64,000 nt of DNA, taken from NCBI RefSeq assembly GCF_945952095.1, contig NZ_CAMFHL010000005.1:20574-84573 (forward strand), in the 5' to 3' direction. Below are positions 54,170-62,330 of this stretch, piece by piece. The translations under genes were made by a program, and so were the position numbers. This DNA comes from an uncultured Arsenicibacter sp. (GTDB taxonomy: Bacteria; Bacteroidota; Bacteroidia; Cytophagales; Spirosomataceae). The notes below the pieces were generated by a model. It ran no database searches. It was not told where the DNA came from and saw only the letters and a program-made list of their open reading frames with translations. The number at the start of each line of letters is the position of its first letter. Positions within the stretch are counted from its first letter, which is position 1.

Positions 54170-55213
54170 TTAAGGAACTTCTGTATTGTTGGTAAAATAG
54201 ACACGCTGGCCGTCTTTAACAGCCTGCATATCAAAGGTTTTTGATAAGATTAAAAGTGATTTCTCAAGGTCACTAACCGGCAGTTCGCCCGTAAACTGCT
54301 GATCGGCAAAAGCGTCGCCCTCGAGAATAAGCGACACCCCATAAATCTCACTGAACCGGCGGGCGAGTTCAGTCATACCGGGATCATTAAAGATGAGGAG
54401 ATTACGTTTCCAGGCATTCACCTGACGGCTCTGAGCAGCCGGAATGGTTTTAATAACGGCATTGTTCTTCTGCTGCCCCCCGTATTCGACAAACTGCCCG
54501 GGCCGCATCAGCACCGGCGGTTCATGTCCGCGGCGGTCAAGTTCGACGCGGCCCTCATCGAGCAATACCTGTGTTTTCTGCGGCCGGGTGTAGATATTGA
54601 AGCGCGTACCCAGTACCGTTACATCAACGCGGTGGGTATGCACCGTAAATTTCCGGTAGGTATGGCCATCACCGGCGGGCTGCTTCCGGACCGTAAAATA
54701 AGCCTCCCCGTTCAGCCAGACTTCGCGTTTGGTCCGCCACGCAAAACGCGACGGCAGGTTCATCGTACTGTTGGCATTCAGGATAACCAGTGAGCCATCG
54801 TAGAGCTTAACATCTTTCAGCTCACCATAACCGGTGTGAATTGTCTGGGCCATCAGGAAAAAGCGGACTGCCCAGGCGCCGGCAATCAGTAGGGCTGTTA
54901 CCGAAGCGGCCACCTGCCAGGTACGCCGGCTGAGCCACCCGAGCACGCGGCCGGTATCCGCAGGAGCAGCCTGCTGTACGCGGCTGAAGAGGCGGTCCAC
55001 ATATTCTTCGGAGAACGATGTCCATGACGATGCCATCCCCAGACCAATCAGCCGGGCCTGCATAAAGGAACCTTCCAGATGCGGGTGCGTCCGGAGTAGT
55101 CCCCGCCAGTAAGCGTTCATTTCGGGTGTGGGAGCAGCCAGCCATTCCTTAAACAACAGATCGGCCAGAAAATCTTCCGTCTGGAAGTGAATGTAATCTT
55201 GATAGGACTTCAT
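54170..55213 (-). CDS. FecR-family anti-sigma factor
   Basis: 347 residues. A cytoplasmic N-terminal part (FLADLLFKEWLAAPTPEMNAYWRGLL) is followed by one transmembrane helix near residues 92-112 (QVAASVTALLIAGAWAVRFFL). Then comes the FecR domain (LYDGSLVILNANSTMNLPSRFAW, EVWLNGEAYFTV, FTVHTHRVDVTVLGTRFNIY), and a C-terminal DUF4974-like domain (ELARRFSEIYGVSLILEG, LLILSKTFDMQAVKDGQRVYF). It relays a glycan signal from the SusC STN domain to an ECF sigma factor. Unusually, no ECF sigma gene precedes it here. It lies 11 bp before susC. Confidence 0.94.
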   Translation of the reverse strand: MKSYQDYIHFQTEDFLADLLFKEWLAAPTPEMNAYWRGLLRTHPHLEGSFMQARLIGLGMASSWTSFSEEYVDRLFSRVQQAAPADTGRVLGWLSRRTWQVAASVTALLIAGAWAVRFFLMAQTIHTGYGELKDVKLYDGSLVILNANSTMNLPSRFAWRTKREVWLNGEAYFTVRKQPAGDGHTYRKFTVHTHRVDVTVLGTRFNIYTRPQKTQVLLDEGRVELDRRGHEPPVLMRPGQFVEYGGQQKNNAVIKTIPAAQSRQVNAWKRNLLIFNDPGMTELARRFSEIYGVSLILEGDAFADQQFTGELPVSDLEKSLLILSKTFDMQAVKDGQRVYFTNNTEVP

Positions 55214-55345
55214 TTAGGTTCAGTTCTATCAGGATAGTGTAGCGCAACCGCGGATTTGTAGTATAAATCAGAGAAAAATTTTCACAAGTCCACTAAAAAA
55301 GGCGTTTAAGCAGCTGTTTGTCAGGCAAATATTTTTAAACAAAAA

Positions 55346-55375
55346 AAGCGATCTCTGCTTGGGCAGGGATCGCTT
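55346..55375 (-). terminator. Intrinsic terminator of 55402-55875 gene
   Basis: AAGCGATCTCTGC and GCAGGGATCGCTT form a stem over 55346-55375 with one mismatch. Read on the minus strand it is followed by TTTTTTT. It separates this gene's transcript from the FecR/SusCD operon, so FecR must have its own promoter in 55214-55345. Confidence 0.85.
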
Positions 55376-55401
55376 CTTACAGAAATTACAGGGCTGACAG
55401 G

Positions 55402-55875
55402 CTATTCAGCAGCTTCTACAACCTTCTTTTTACGGCCACGCGGTTTACCGGTATATTCCGGCTTCGGAGCCTGATCTTCAATCTGGAGTTCGAAGCCGTT
55501 TGTATCACCATATTCAAACGGTTTAACCGTAAAGGTGAACTTTGACTTCGAAAAGTCTACACCATTATTCTGAAGAATCAGTGCAAGCGGAATACAGTAT
55601 CCACGGCCTGTTTGCTCCATTTTGAATGTATCAGAACCACCTTCAGCGACAGGAATTAAAAACAGTGATTTAATTTTTCGCTTTCCGGCCTGGGTAGCAA
55701 TTTTGAATGATGCTGTTTCCGGGTTCACATCTAACTGCTCAACAGTTTTTGACGGAAACACTAATTTTCCAAAAGCAGAAATTGTTCCGGTCAGTTCAAC
55801 TTCTTTTGCTTCTTTTTTAGGACTTGGTTTGCTGTTCTCTTCTACAGAAAAAAAGCGAAGTTCTTTTTCTTTCAT
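55402..55875 (-). CDS. Unknown small protein with basic AT-hook-like tail
   Basis: 157 residues, no signal peptide or membrane helix. I do not recognise it. The N-terminus is charged (KPSPKKEAKEVE). Residues about 29-50 read GTISAFGKLVFPSKTVEQLDV, similar in pattern to the AbrB/SpoVT strand-turn-helix (G-x-hydrophobic-x-P...L). The C-terminus is KPRGRKKKVVEAAE, which resembles an AT-hook (PRGRK). Both suggest DNA binding, but this is inference only. It has its own terminator, and a palindrome sits just upstream of its start. The coding region is more AT-rich than the SusCD genes. Confidence 0.6.
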   Translation of the reverse strand: MKEKELRFFSVEENSKPSPKKEAKEVELTGTISAFGKLVFPSKTVEQLDVNPETASFKIATQAGKRKIKSLFLIPVAEGGSDTFKMEQTGRGYCIPLALILQNNGVDFSKSKFTFTVKPFEYGDTNGFELQIEDQAPKPEYTGKPRGRKKKVVEAAE

Positions 55876-55917
55876 TGTTAGTGACGGCTTTATGTTAAAT
55901 AAGCTTTAGTCTTTCAG

Positions 55918-55944
55918 CTACAAAAATGCTAACATTTTTTGTAG
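55918..55944. promoter_or_regulatory. Palindrome upstream of the 55402-55875 gene
   Basis: CTACAAAAATG (55918-55928) and CATTTTTTGTAG (55933-55944) form an interrupted palindrome 43 bp before the ATG. It may be an operator or a leader hairpin. The remainder of the 356-bp gap 55876-56231 is AT-rich and shows no gene, promoter consensus or repeat that I can support. Confidence 0.4.
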
Positions 55945-56231
55945 TTCAATACATTTATTTACTAATCTAGTTTATGGTACTCCTGTTTTTTTCATTTTTA
56001 CTATTTTTTTCAGTCTTATACACGCTAACTATTTTTTCAATCTACGTATATACCCTGAACTTTTATTTCGGTTCTGTCCCGGATAAGCAAGTAGCCTGTA
56101 TTTCTTATATTAACGCATAAATAAACAGGCTCTTACATGATAGTTCATACATAATCCTGAAAAAAGTATTGTGAATTGAGTAAGAATCATTAAAAGTTTT
56201 GCTTTAACCACCAGACATACTCCCTCTTATT

Positions 56232-56957
56232 ATGACCAGAATCATACACTTATTATCTGCCGTCCTGCTCTTCTCAATAGCAGTTAATGCACAATCAATC
56301 AATACATTAAGCAGTTCAGAAAAGAAAGACGGATGGATTTTACTTTTTAACGGAAAAGACAAAAACGGATGGCATTCTTACGGAAAAAAAGAAACGGGTT
56401 CTGCCTGGATTATTGACGGGAATGCCCTGAAACTTAACGTTCCCAACCGCGCAGGCAACAAAGCGGTTAATGGGGGTGATATCGTAACGGATGCTGTTTT
56501 TTCCGGCAATTTTGAATTTAAAGCTGATTGGAAAGTCAGCAGACTGGCCAATAGCGGAATCTTTTTTTTCGTTACAGAAAATGCTGATAATGTAAATATG
56601 CATGATACAGGTCTTGAGTTACAAGTCCTCGATGACGCTATCTATGAAGGGGCCAAAGAGAACACACACAGGGCCGGTGATTTTTTTGGTGTTGCAAATG
56701 CCCGGCTCAGAGAAGTGAATCCGGCCGGTGAGTGGAATCAGGTACATGTGGTTTTGCAAAACAATAAGCTGACCGTAAAAATGAACGGCTTTACTATTCA
56801 GGAACATGACCTCAGCAGCGACGACTGGAAGAACCGGATTGCCAATAGCGGTCTGAAAAATGCGCCTATCAGTAAACGGCAATTTAAGGGCCGGATCGGG
56901 CTTCAGGACTGGGGCAGCACAGTATGGTATCGTAATATAAAACTGCGCCCGCTTTAA
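56232..56957 (+). CDS. DUF1080 (3-keto-disaccharide hydrolase-like) protein
   Basis: 241 residues with a signal peptide (LLSAVLLFSIAVNAQ). The family opening is clear: KKDGWILLFNGKDKNGWHSYGKKETGSAWIIDGNALKL. FEFKADWKVSRLANSGIFFFV, LELQVLDDA and WNQVHVVLQNNKLTVKMNGFTIQEHDL follow, ending GRIGLQDWGSTVWYRNIKLRPL. It is a concanavalin A-like sandwich. Some family members hydrolyse 3-keto-glycosides, while most are untested. Codon use is somewhat more AT-rich than in the pectin genes. It stands alone, in no operon. Confidence 0.92.
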   Translation: MTRIIHLLSAVLLFSIAVNAQSINTLSSSEKKDGWILLFNGKDKNGWHSYGKKETGSAWIIDGNALKLNVPNRAGNKAVNGGDIVTDAVFSGNFEFKADWKVSRLANSGIFFFVTENADNVNMHDTGLELQVLDDAIYEGAKENTHRAGDFFGVANARLREVNPAGEWNQVHVVLQNNKLTVKMNGFTIQEHDLSSDDWKNRIANSGLKNAPISKRQFKGRIGLQDWGSTVWYRNIKLRPL

Positions 56958-57144
56958 CATTATTTGTTTAAGAATACGTAAACATTTTAACTGTTTTGTT
57001 AAACACTTTGTTTTGTTTTCCGGCATATGTTACCGGGTTTATTTTTCAGTTTGCGTATTTTGACTCATGCCTGCGTGTGCCTGATTAACAGACATTTTCC
57101 TTTTCCGGTGTTTAAGATGTACAAAAAGTAGCGATATAGATGTG

Positions 57145-57152
57145 TATCTTTG
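57145..57152 (+). promoter_or_regulatory. Bacteroidota -7 box (TATCTTTG) before ScfR-like gene
   Basis: TATCTTTG is a perfect TAnnTTTG match. It predicts a transcript start near 57160, downstream of the in-frame GTG at 57142, so the GTG at 57193 is the better start. The -33 element is weak. Confidence 0.55.
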
Positions 57153-57192
57153 TCAGACCAGATACTGGTATGACAATTTTAATCGTGATTCT

Positions 57193-58686
57193 GTGAGCCT
57201 TCCCACCGATCATATCCGACTACTATTTGGTCTGAAGCTTCGTCAGCTGCGTATCGACAAAGGCATTTCCGTCAGCGAACTGGCGCAAAAAGCCGGCTTG
57301 TCGATCTCCTATATTACTGAAATTGAGAAAGGACGTAAATATCCGAAAGCGGATAAAATAGCGGCCCTTGCGAATGCCATGCAGGTCGATTATGACAGCA
57401 TGGTTTCGCTGAAACTCAGCAAAAAACTCGAACCGATCTCCGACTTGCTGAAGTCGAAGTTTCTGACCGAAATACCGCTGGAGCTGTTCGGCATCGATCC
57501 GGCCGACTTACTGGAGCTTCTGGCCGAAGCACCCGCTAAAGTCAGTGCCATGATCCGTACATTCATGGACATTGCCCTCAGCTATAACATGAGTGTTGAG
57601 CGACTGTATTTAGCGATGCTGCGTTCGTACCAGGAACTGCACGATAACCATTTCGAAGATATGGAGTCTGATGCTGACCGGTTCCTGGCCGAGTTCGACG
57701 CGGCTGGCACCGGCATCTCGGAAGCCCTGTTAATCAACCTGCTTAAGACACGATACGAAGTTAAGATTCAGACATTTAATCCGTCAGCCTTACCTGAACT
57801 GGCATCACTTCGTTCGGTATACCGCCCCGAGACGAAAACGCTCCATATGAACGAAAACCTCTCGGTTGAGCAGCGGTTGTTTGTTCTCGCGCGTGAAATT
57901 GGTTTCCTCTATCTGGGATTGAAAAACCGTCCGCAGACCTATTCGTATGTAGAGGCAGATTCGTTCGAACAGATCCTGAACAATTATAAGGCATCCTATT
58001 TCGCGGGGGCCATTCTGATCCGGCGCGACAAGCTCGTCCGGCGCCTGAACGAGCTGTTTTCCAGTACGGTCTGGAATGAAGATAACCTGCTGACAATCAT
58101 CAAGGATTTCCGCTCGACTCCAGAGCGTTTCTTTTACCGGCTCAGCAATGTACTGCCCAAATATTTCGGGATTGATCAGCTGTTTTTCTACCGCTTTAAT
58201 CATACCGCCGGACAAACAAATTTTCACCTGACGAAGGAAATGCACCTGTCACGAACGAAGGGGCCGCGCGGCATTGTCGACGGGCATTTCTGCCGCCGCT
58301 GGGTAGCACTCACGATTCTGGAAGAGCTGTCGGCCGTTCAGGAACAAAAGCAATTCGACGGGGCGCTTTGCCGGGCGCAGGTGTCAACATACGCCGATTC
58401 GGGGCAGGCCTATCTGATTATCTCGGTGGCTCATCCTTACCAGTTGCGGTTACAGCCGGGAGCGGCCCGCCAGAACATGAGCGTTTCGATGTGTTTTGCG
58501 GTAAATGATACCTTGCGGTCGAAAGTCAATTTTCTGAATGACCCCAACCTGTCGCATCGTGAGGTGAATGAAGCCTGCGAGCGGTGCGGCATTTTTGATT
58601 GCCGCGAGCGGGTCGCGGCACCCGTTATTTTACAGAAGAAACGCCGGATGGAAGCTATGAAACAAGTGGTGGCGAAGTTAGGCTAG
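57193..58686 (+). CDS. XRE-type regulator of ScfR/RamB type
   Basis: About 497 residues from GTG 57193. A frame from 57142 begins before the probable promoter. An N-terminal helix-turn-helix (KLRQLRIDKGISVSELAQKAGLSISYITEIEKGRKYPKADKI) covers residues 10-60. An ImmA/IrrE-like central region has LFVLAREIGFLYLGL where metallopeptidases have HExxH, so both His are lost and protease activity is unlikely. The C-terminus ACERCGIFDCRERVAAP has the Cys pattern of the ScfR (DUF2083) domain. Relatives control short-chain fatty acid or glyoxylate metabolism. The target here is unknown. It overlaps the opposite gene by 32 bp. Confidence 0.82.
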   Translation: MSLPTDHIRLLFGLKLRQLRIDKGISVSELAQKAGLSISYITEIEKGRKYPKADKIAALANAMQVDYDSMVSLKLSKKLEPISDLLKSKFLTEIPLELFGIDPADLLELLAEAPAKVSAMIRTFMDIALSYNMSVERLYLAMLRSYQELHDNHFEDMESDADRFLAEFDAAGTGISEALLINLLKTRYEVKIQTFNPSALPELASLRSVYRPETKTLHMNENLSVEQRLFVLAREIGFLYLGLKNRPQTYSYVEADSFEQILNNYKASYFAGAILIRRDKLVRRLNELFSSTVWNEDNLLTIIKDFRSTPERFFYRLSNVLPKYFGIDQLFFYRFNHTAGQTNFHLTKEMHLSRTKGPRGIVDGHFCRRWVALTILEELSAVQEQKQFDGALCRAQVSTYADSGQAYLIISVAHPYQLRLQPGAARQNMSVSMCFAVNDTLRSKVNFLNDPNLSHREVNEACERCGIFDCRERVAAPVILQKKRRMEAMKQVVAKLG

Positions 58687-61228
58687 TATTTGTCCGGATG
58701 TAAGGCCAAAGGCTTTCGGCCAGTTCCGTAATGCCGGAGACGTCGTGTTCGTATTCTTCCGGAACCACCATCTCCCGCCACTTTTTAACGGCACCGATGA
58801 GCAGTTTCCGGTCTTCGAGTAAGCCAATAAGCTCCTTTTCAAGCTCATCCAGCTGTTTTGCCGGTATATGCAGTTTCAGCAGTTCGTTTCGTAATGCCTT
58901 TTTCTGTTCGGGCGAATGAATGGCATAACCGGCAAACAGTTCAGCCCCGAACCCGTGCCGGCAAGACTCCTTGAGGTATTCCTTAATCCGGAGAATCTGC
59001 TCCCTGAACTGATACAGCTGATGCGGATGTTGCAACGTCCGTTTCTTGTGTATTTCCTTTTTGAATTGCCCCCGCAACTGGTTCATCAGAAAACAGGCAG
59101 CGTAAAAACTTACGCGGCGGCATTCGTCCTTCCGTGGCCGGAAAGCCCGGTTAGGCGTACGGGGCAGGCGGATCAGGCGATACATCTGTCCCATCAGGAA
59201 ACTAAGCCCTCCCAGAAGTTTCCTGTCATAATGGTCAAAATCAAACTCATTATTGTCCGGATGCCCTTCATCCAGATGACGCACAAACTCCTCCTGTACC
59301 ATGCTAATGTCCAGTTGCCGGTACTCGGCATCATCGGCACGGTGCAGAATAACGGCCATCGCTTCGGTACGGCGGTTATCCAGCCGCGCCATCACCCCGA
59401 ACAAGTGCTGAATATCGCTCCGGCGTCTGATTTTTGATGAAGCAAAGTTCAACGAAAACAGCATGGTTCCCAGGGCAGAGTTGCCTTCGCCGGGCTCCAG
59501 CTGGATCTGAAGATAGCTCATTTGCCGGTGTAATTCCGCGCGGCCGCTGAAATGTTCATTCGCCCGGGCAAACGTCAGCTGCCCGTCAGCCTGAATGTGC
59601 AGCACATACCGGTAGATTTTATACATATCTTCTTCGCCCTGCCGGTCACAGACATAACAATCGTAATATCCCTTAAACCGGGCAATTCCCTGCTCGTTCA
59701 ATGGATCGTCGGTATCAACAACGATATCTTTCAGAAAACTATCCGTCAATGAACGGTTCAGTTCTGCTTCGTGATTACCGGTCAGAAAGCGGTAATAATC
59801 AGCAAAATAGCCATTACGGTGAAAGTCCCTTACCGGCAATGTGCCCACAACCGCCTTCGGGTTTTCTTCCAGAATCAACCGACCGGTCGTCGGAACCGAT
59901 AATCCCTTGTTTAGCCCGGAATAGATACCCAGCAGGCACTTCCGCTGATTAAGCCGTTCGGGTCTGGTATACAGCAGATACCGTATCCGGTAGGCCTGAA
60001 TCCCGGGCAGATAGTCAAGTTCCAGCCACAGTACATCTTCAGTATACCGCACAACCCCGGTCATCACGCTGACATTGTCGGGGTCACCATACAGGCATAC
60101 CACCTCACCGGATGGCCGGATATCGATAGTGTTACAGATAATCTGATGTTTTCCACGCTCCGGATGCACAAAATACGTCTGGTAGATTCCGGTCAGGTTC
60201 TGTAGCCGGCGGACATCCCGCGCGCCGGGCAGTTCGGCCAGTGACTGAAACTCGCCCGGGGCCACATCCAGCCGCTGGTGTGTCAGAAAGTACTGAATTT
60301 CAACGGGTGGCTGCTTTGCTTCCTGTTTATAGGCATCCAGTTCAAGCATTGCCTCGGCATGGGTCTCATACCGCACCAGTACGACAACACCGGCCATGGC
60401 ATCACCGGTCCGCCGCTGGCTACCACTGGCGATACCGAGTATAATCAGTTGCTGGTCATGAAAGGTGTTCAGCGATAACTGCAGGAAATTTGGCACGCGC
60501 GCTGCCTCGGACCCCTCTGCGGCTTCCTGCCCGTTGCGCATCCGGATATGTACCTGGTTGTTTGATAGCTGGCTTTCCGTTGCCGTAAACACATCATCTT
60601 CATAGGGTAAATCACTGAAAATCAATCTTGCTGACTCCCAGTCATTGCCTTCCCGTGTCAATAGTCCGTAGCTGATGGCTTCCTGTGTATCCTGTTGCCG
60701 CCAGAAATAAAGCAGGTAATACCGCCTTCCGTCTTTAGGCAGCTCGCAGCGGTGAATAATATCGTCGCCGTTGTAAAACAGCAGCATGCCCCGCTCCGAG
60801 CGAATGTCAAACCGGCACAAGGCCGCATAATGGCTGATAAAATAAAGGGCCAGTGTGATCTGTTTAGGCCGGATATACTTCCGGTCCGGCTGGGGATCGC
60901 CCTTAATCCGGATTACCTCATTCAGATATGTAGTTGAGAAACCGTCATGTACGTAATCCGGTGTCGCCAGATTATCACGGATTATTGTCCAGCTGTCACG
61001 CTTGTTTGTCTGCGGATTCCGCGACGCTTCCTGAAAAATCCGCAGCCCCTCGGCAAACTGAAAACGCAGTGTATGAAGATTATATACCTCACTGGATTCA
61101 TCCGGAAGTAAGCAGTTTTCCAACAGTTTCCGTACACGTATCAAGCGCTCCTCCAAAGTTTCTCCGGTCAAACTTTGCTCTGTTTTTTTCGACGGCTTCA
61201 GTGTCTTTGGATTAGCAGAAAAAGGCAT
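58655..61228 (-). CDS. Unrecognised 857-residue protein with three internal repeats
   Basis: I do not recognise this protein. It has no signal peptide or membrane segment, so it is probably cytoplasmic. Three regions of about 110-120 residues share a pattern: about 168-288 (SYGLLTREGN ... LIILGIASGSQRRTGDAMAGVVVLVRY), about 345-455 (LTGIYQTYFV ... CLLGIYSGLNKGLSVPTTGRLIL) and about 517-632 (FKGYYDCYVC ... HLFGVMARLDNRRTEAMAVILHR). The C-terminal 170 residues are helical and rich in Lys, Arg and Glu (KQLDELEKELIGLLEDRK). It overlaps the ScfR-like gene's 3' end by 32 bp and is divergent from the small-peptide array across a 190-bp gap. Confidence 0.75.
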   Translation of the reverse strand: MPFSANPKTLKPSKKTEQSLTGETLEERLIRVRKLLENCLLPDESSEVYNLHTLRFQFAEGLRIFQEASRNPQTNKRDSWTIIRDNLATPDYVHDGFSTTYLNEVIRIKGDPQPDRKYIRPKQITLALYFISHYAALCRFDIRSERGMLLFYNGDDIIHRCELPKDGRRYYLLYFWRQQDTQEAISYGLLTREGNDWESARLIFSDLPYEDDVFTATESQLSNNQVHIRMRNGQEAAEGSEAARVPNFLQLSLNTFHDQQLIILGIASGSQRRTGDAMAGVVVLVRYETHAEAMLELDAYKQEAKQPPVEIQYFLTHQRLDVAPGEFQSLAELPGARDVRRLQNLTGIYQTYFVHPERGKHQIICNTIDIRPSGEVVCLYGDPDNVSVMTGVVRYTEDVLWLELDYLPGIQAYRIRYLLYTRPERLNQRKCLLGIYSGLNKGLSVPTTGRLILEENPKAVVGTLPVRDFHRNGYFADYYRFLTGNHEAELNRSLTDSFLKDIVVDTDDPLNEQGIARFKGYYDCYVCDRQGEEDMYKIYRYVLHIQADGQLTFARANEHFSGRAELHRQMSYLQIQLEPGEGNSALGTMLFSLNFASSKIRRRSDIQHLFGVMARLDNRRTEAMAVILHRADDAEYRQLDISMVQEEFVRHLDEGHPDNNEFDFDHYDRKLLGGLSFLMGQMYRLIRLPRTPNRAFRPRKDECRRVSFYAACFLMNQLRGQFKKEIHKKRTLQHPHQLYQFREQILRIKEYLKESCRHGFGAELFAGYAIHSPEQKKALRNELLKLHIPAKQLDELEKELIGLLEDRKLLIGAVKKWREMVVPEEYEHDVSGITELAESLWPYIRTNTSLTSPPLVS

Positions 61229-61418
61229 ACAATAATGCTGAAAGGAATTACTGTCTTTAGGGAAAAAGCAAGTTAGGGATTATTGGAAGTTTTTGGAAAA
61301 AATTAAGCTAATGAGACCCTGTAAACTTGCATAAGAATTCGGAATGACAGTAACAAAAACAGACAACAATATATGCCCGCCATGAACTGATATAAAACCA
61401 TAAAACAAATAAATAACC

Positions 61419-61553
61419 ATGAAAAAATTACTCGTACTCCTGTTTTTAGTTGCTGCTGCTTCTGCTTGCGAACAAACACAAACCTCTGTTGATCCGGTCA
61501 CTAATGAAGCCAGCGGTGATACCAGTCATATCGGCGGCGGACGTCCCCGCTAA
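61419..61553 (+). CDS. Array peptide gene 1: lipoprotein-like, GDTSHIGGGRPR end
   Basis: 44 codons. MKKLLVLLFLVAAASAC is a lipoprotein-type signal with the probable lipidated Cys at 17. The mature part is EQTQTSVDPVTNEAS plus the motif GDTSHIGGGRPR. An A-rich leader (AAATAAATAACC) precedes the ATG, as is usual in Bacteroidota. The family is unknown to me. It is the first of six tandem paralogues and faces the 857-residue gene across 190 bp in which I found no clear promoter consensus. Confidence 0.85.
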   Translation: MKKLLVLLFLVAAASACEQTQTSVDPVTNEASGDTSHIGGGRPR

Positions 61554-61598
61554 TCCCTTTTTTTTCACAATATAAACTCATTTCAACGCAATAACCCC

Positions 61599-61736
61599 AT
61601 GAAAAAAATATTCGTACTCCTGCTTCTGGTTGCAGCTACTGTTTCAGCCTGCGAACAAACACAAACCTCTGTTGACCCGGTAACCAACGAAGCCAGCGGT
61701 GACACCAGTCATATCGGCGGCGGACGTCCCCGCTAA
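61599..61736 (+). CDS. Array peptide gene 2
   Basis: 45 codons. The signal MKKIFVLLLLVAATVSAC places the Cys at 18 with a good lipobox (VSAC). The mature part is identical in protein sequence to gene 1, ending GDTSHIGGGRPR, but several codons differ synonymously. The 46-bp spacer to gene 3 (TCTCCTGTCAATCAAACC...) is almost the same as the spacer between genes 3 and 4, so these copies arose by recent tandem duplication. Confidence 0.85.
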   Translation: MKKIFVLLLLVAATVSACEQTQTSVDPVTNEASGDTSHIGGGRPR

Positions 61737-61782
61737 TCTCCTGTCAATCAAACCACAAACTTTTTTTTAAACAAATATAACC

Positions 61783-61920
61783 ATGAAAAAGACATTCGTA
61801 TTCCTGCTTCTGATTGCTGCTACTGTTTCAGCCTGCGAACAAACACAAACCTCTGTTGACCCGGTAACCAATGAAGCCAGCGGTGATACCAGTCATATCG
61901 GCGGCGGACGTCCTCGCTAA
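61783..61920 (+). CDS. Array peptide gene 3
   Basis: 45 codons, signal MKKTFVFLLLIAATVSAC, mature part as in genes 1 and 2. From the ATG through codon 25 its DNA equals that of gene 4, while the end of the gene matches the type of gene 2. It therefore looks like a mosaic of its two neighbours. Confidence 0.85.
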   Translation: MKKTFVFLLLIAATVSACEQTQTSVDPVTNEASGDTSHIGGGRPR

Positions 61921-61965
61921 TCTCCTGTCAATCAAACTACAAACTTTTTTTAAACAAATATAACC

Positions 61966-62103
61966 ATGAAAAAGACATTCGTATTCCTGCTTCTGATTGC
62001 TGCTACTGTTTCAGCCTGCGAACAAACACAAACCTCTGTTGATCCGGTCACTGTAGAGTCGCCCGGAGATACCAGCCATATAGGCGGCGGACGCCCTCGT
62101 TAA
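61966..62103 (+). CDS. Array peptide gene 4
   Basis: 45 codons, signal identical to that of gene 3. The middle of the mature part changes from NEAS to VESP, but the end GDTSHIGGGRPR is unchanged. Its 3' half and the start of the following spacer match gene 5 almost base for base, again suggesting exchange between copies. Confidence 0.85.
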   Translation: MKKTFVFLLLIAATVSACEQTQTSVDPVTVESPGDTSHIGGGRPR

Positions 62104-62148
62104 TCCCTTTTCCGGGTACATAACTAAACACATAAACACAAAAAAATC

Positions 62149-62283
62149 ATGAAAAAATTTCTCGTACTCCTCTTCCTGGTTGCTGCTGCTACAGCGTGCG
62201 AACAAACACAAACCTCTGTTGATCCGGTCACTGTAGAATCGCCCGGAGATACCAGCCATATAGGCGGCGGACGCCCTCGTTAA
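62149..62283 (+). CDS. Array peptide gene 5
   Basis: 44 codons, signal MKKFLVLLFLVAAATAC, closer to gene 1 than to genes 2-4. The mature part equals that of gene 4 (VESP type) and ends GDTSHIGGGRPR. The combination of a gene-1-like leader with a gene-4-like end supports mosaic evolution of the array. Confidence 0.85.
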   Translation: MKKFLVLLFLVAAATACEQTQTSVDPVTVESPGDTSHIGGGRPR

Positions 62284-62330
62284 TACATGTATTTCACAGA
62301 TTTAAAGCTAGTTAAAACGCATCAAACCAC

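Noticed and set aside
61280..62259. Minus-strand frames opposite the peptide array (61280-61501, 62011-62259)
   Set aside because: They start and stop at arbitrary points relative to the repeats and carry no domain or export signal. The plus-strand frames explain the conservation pattern.
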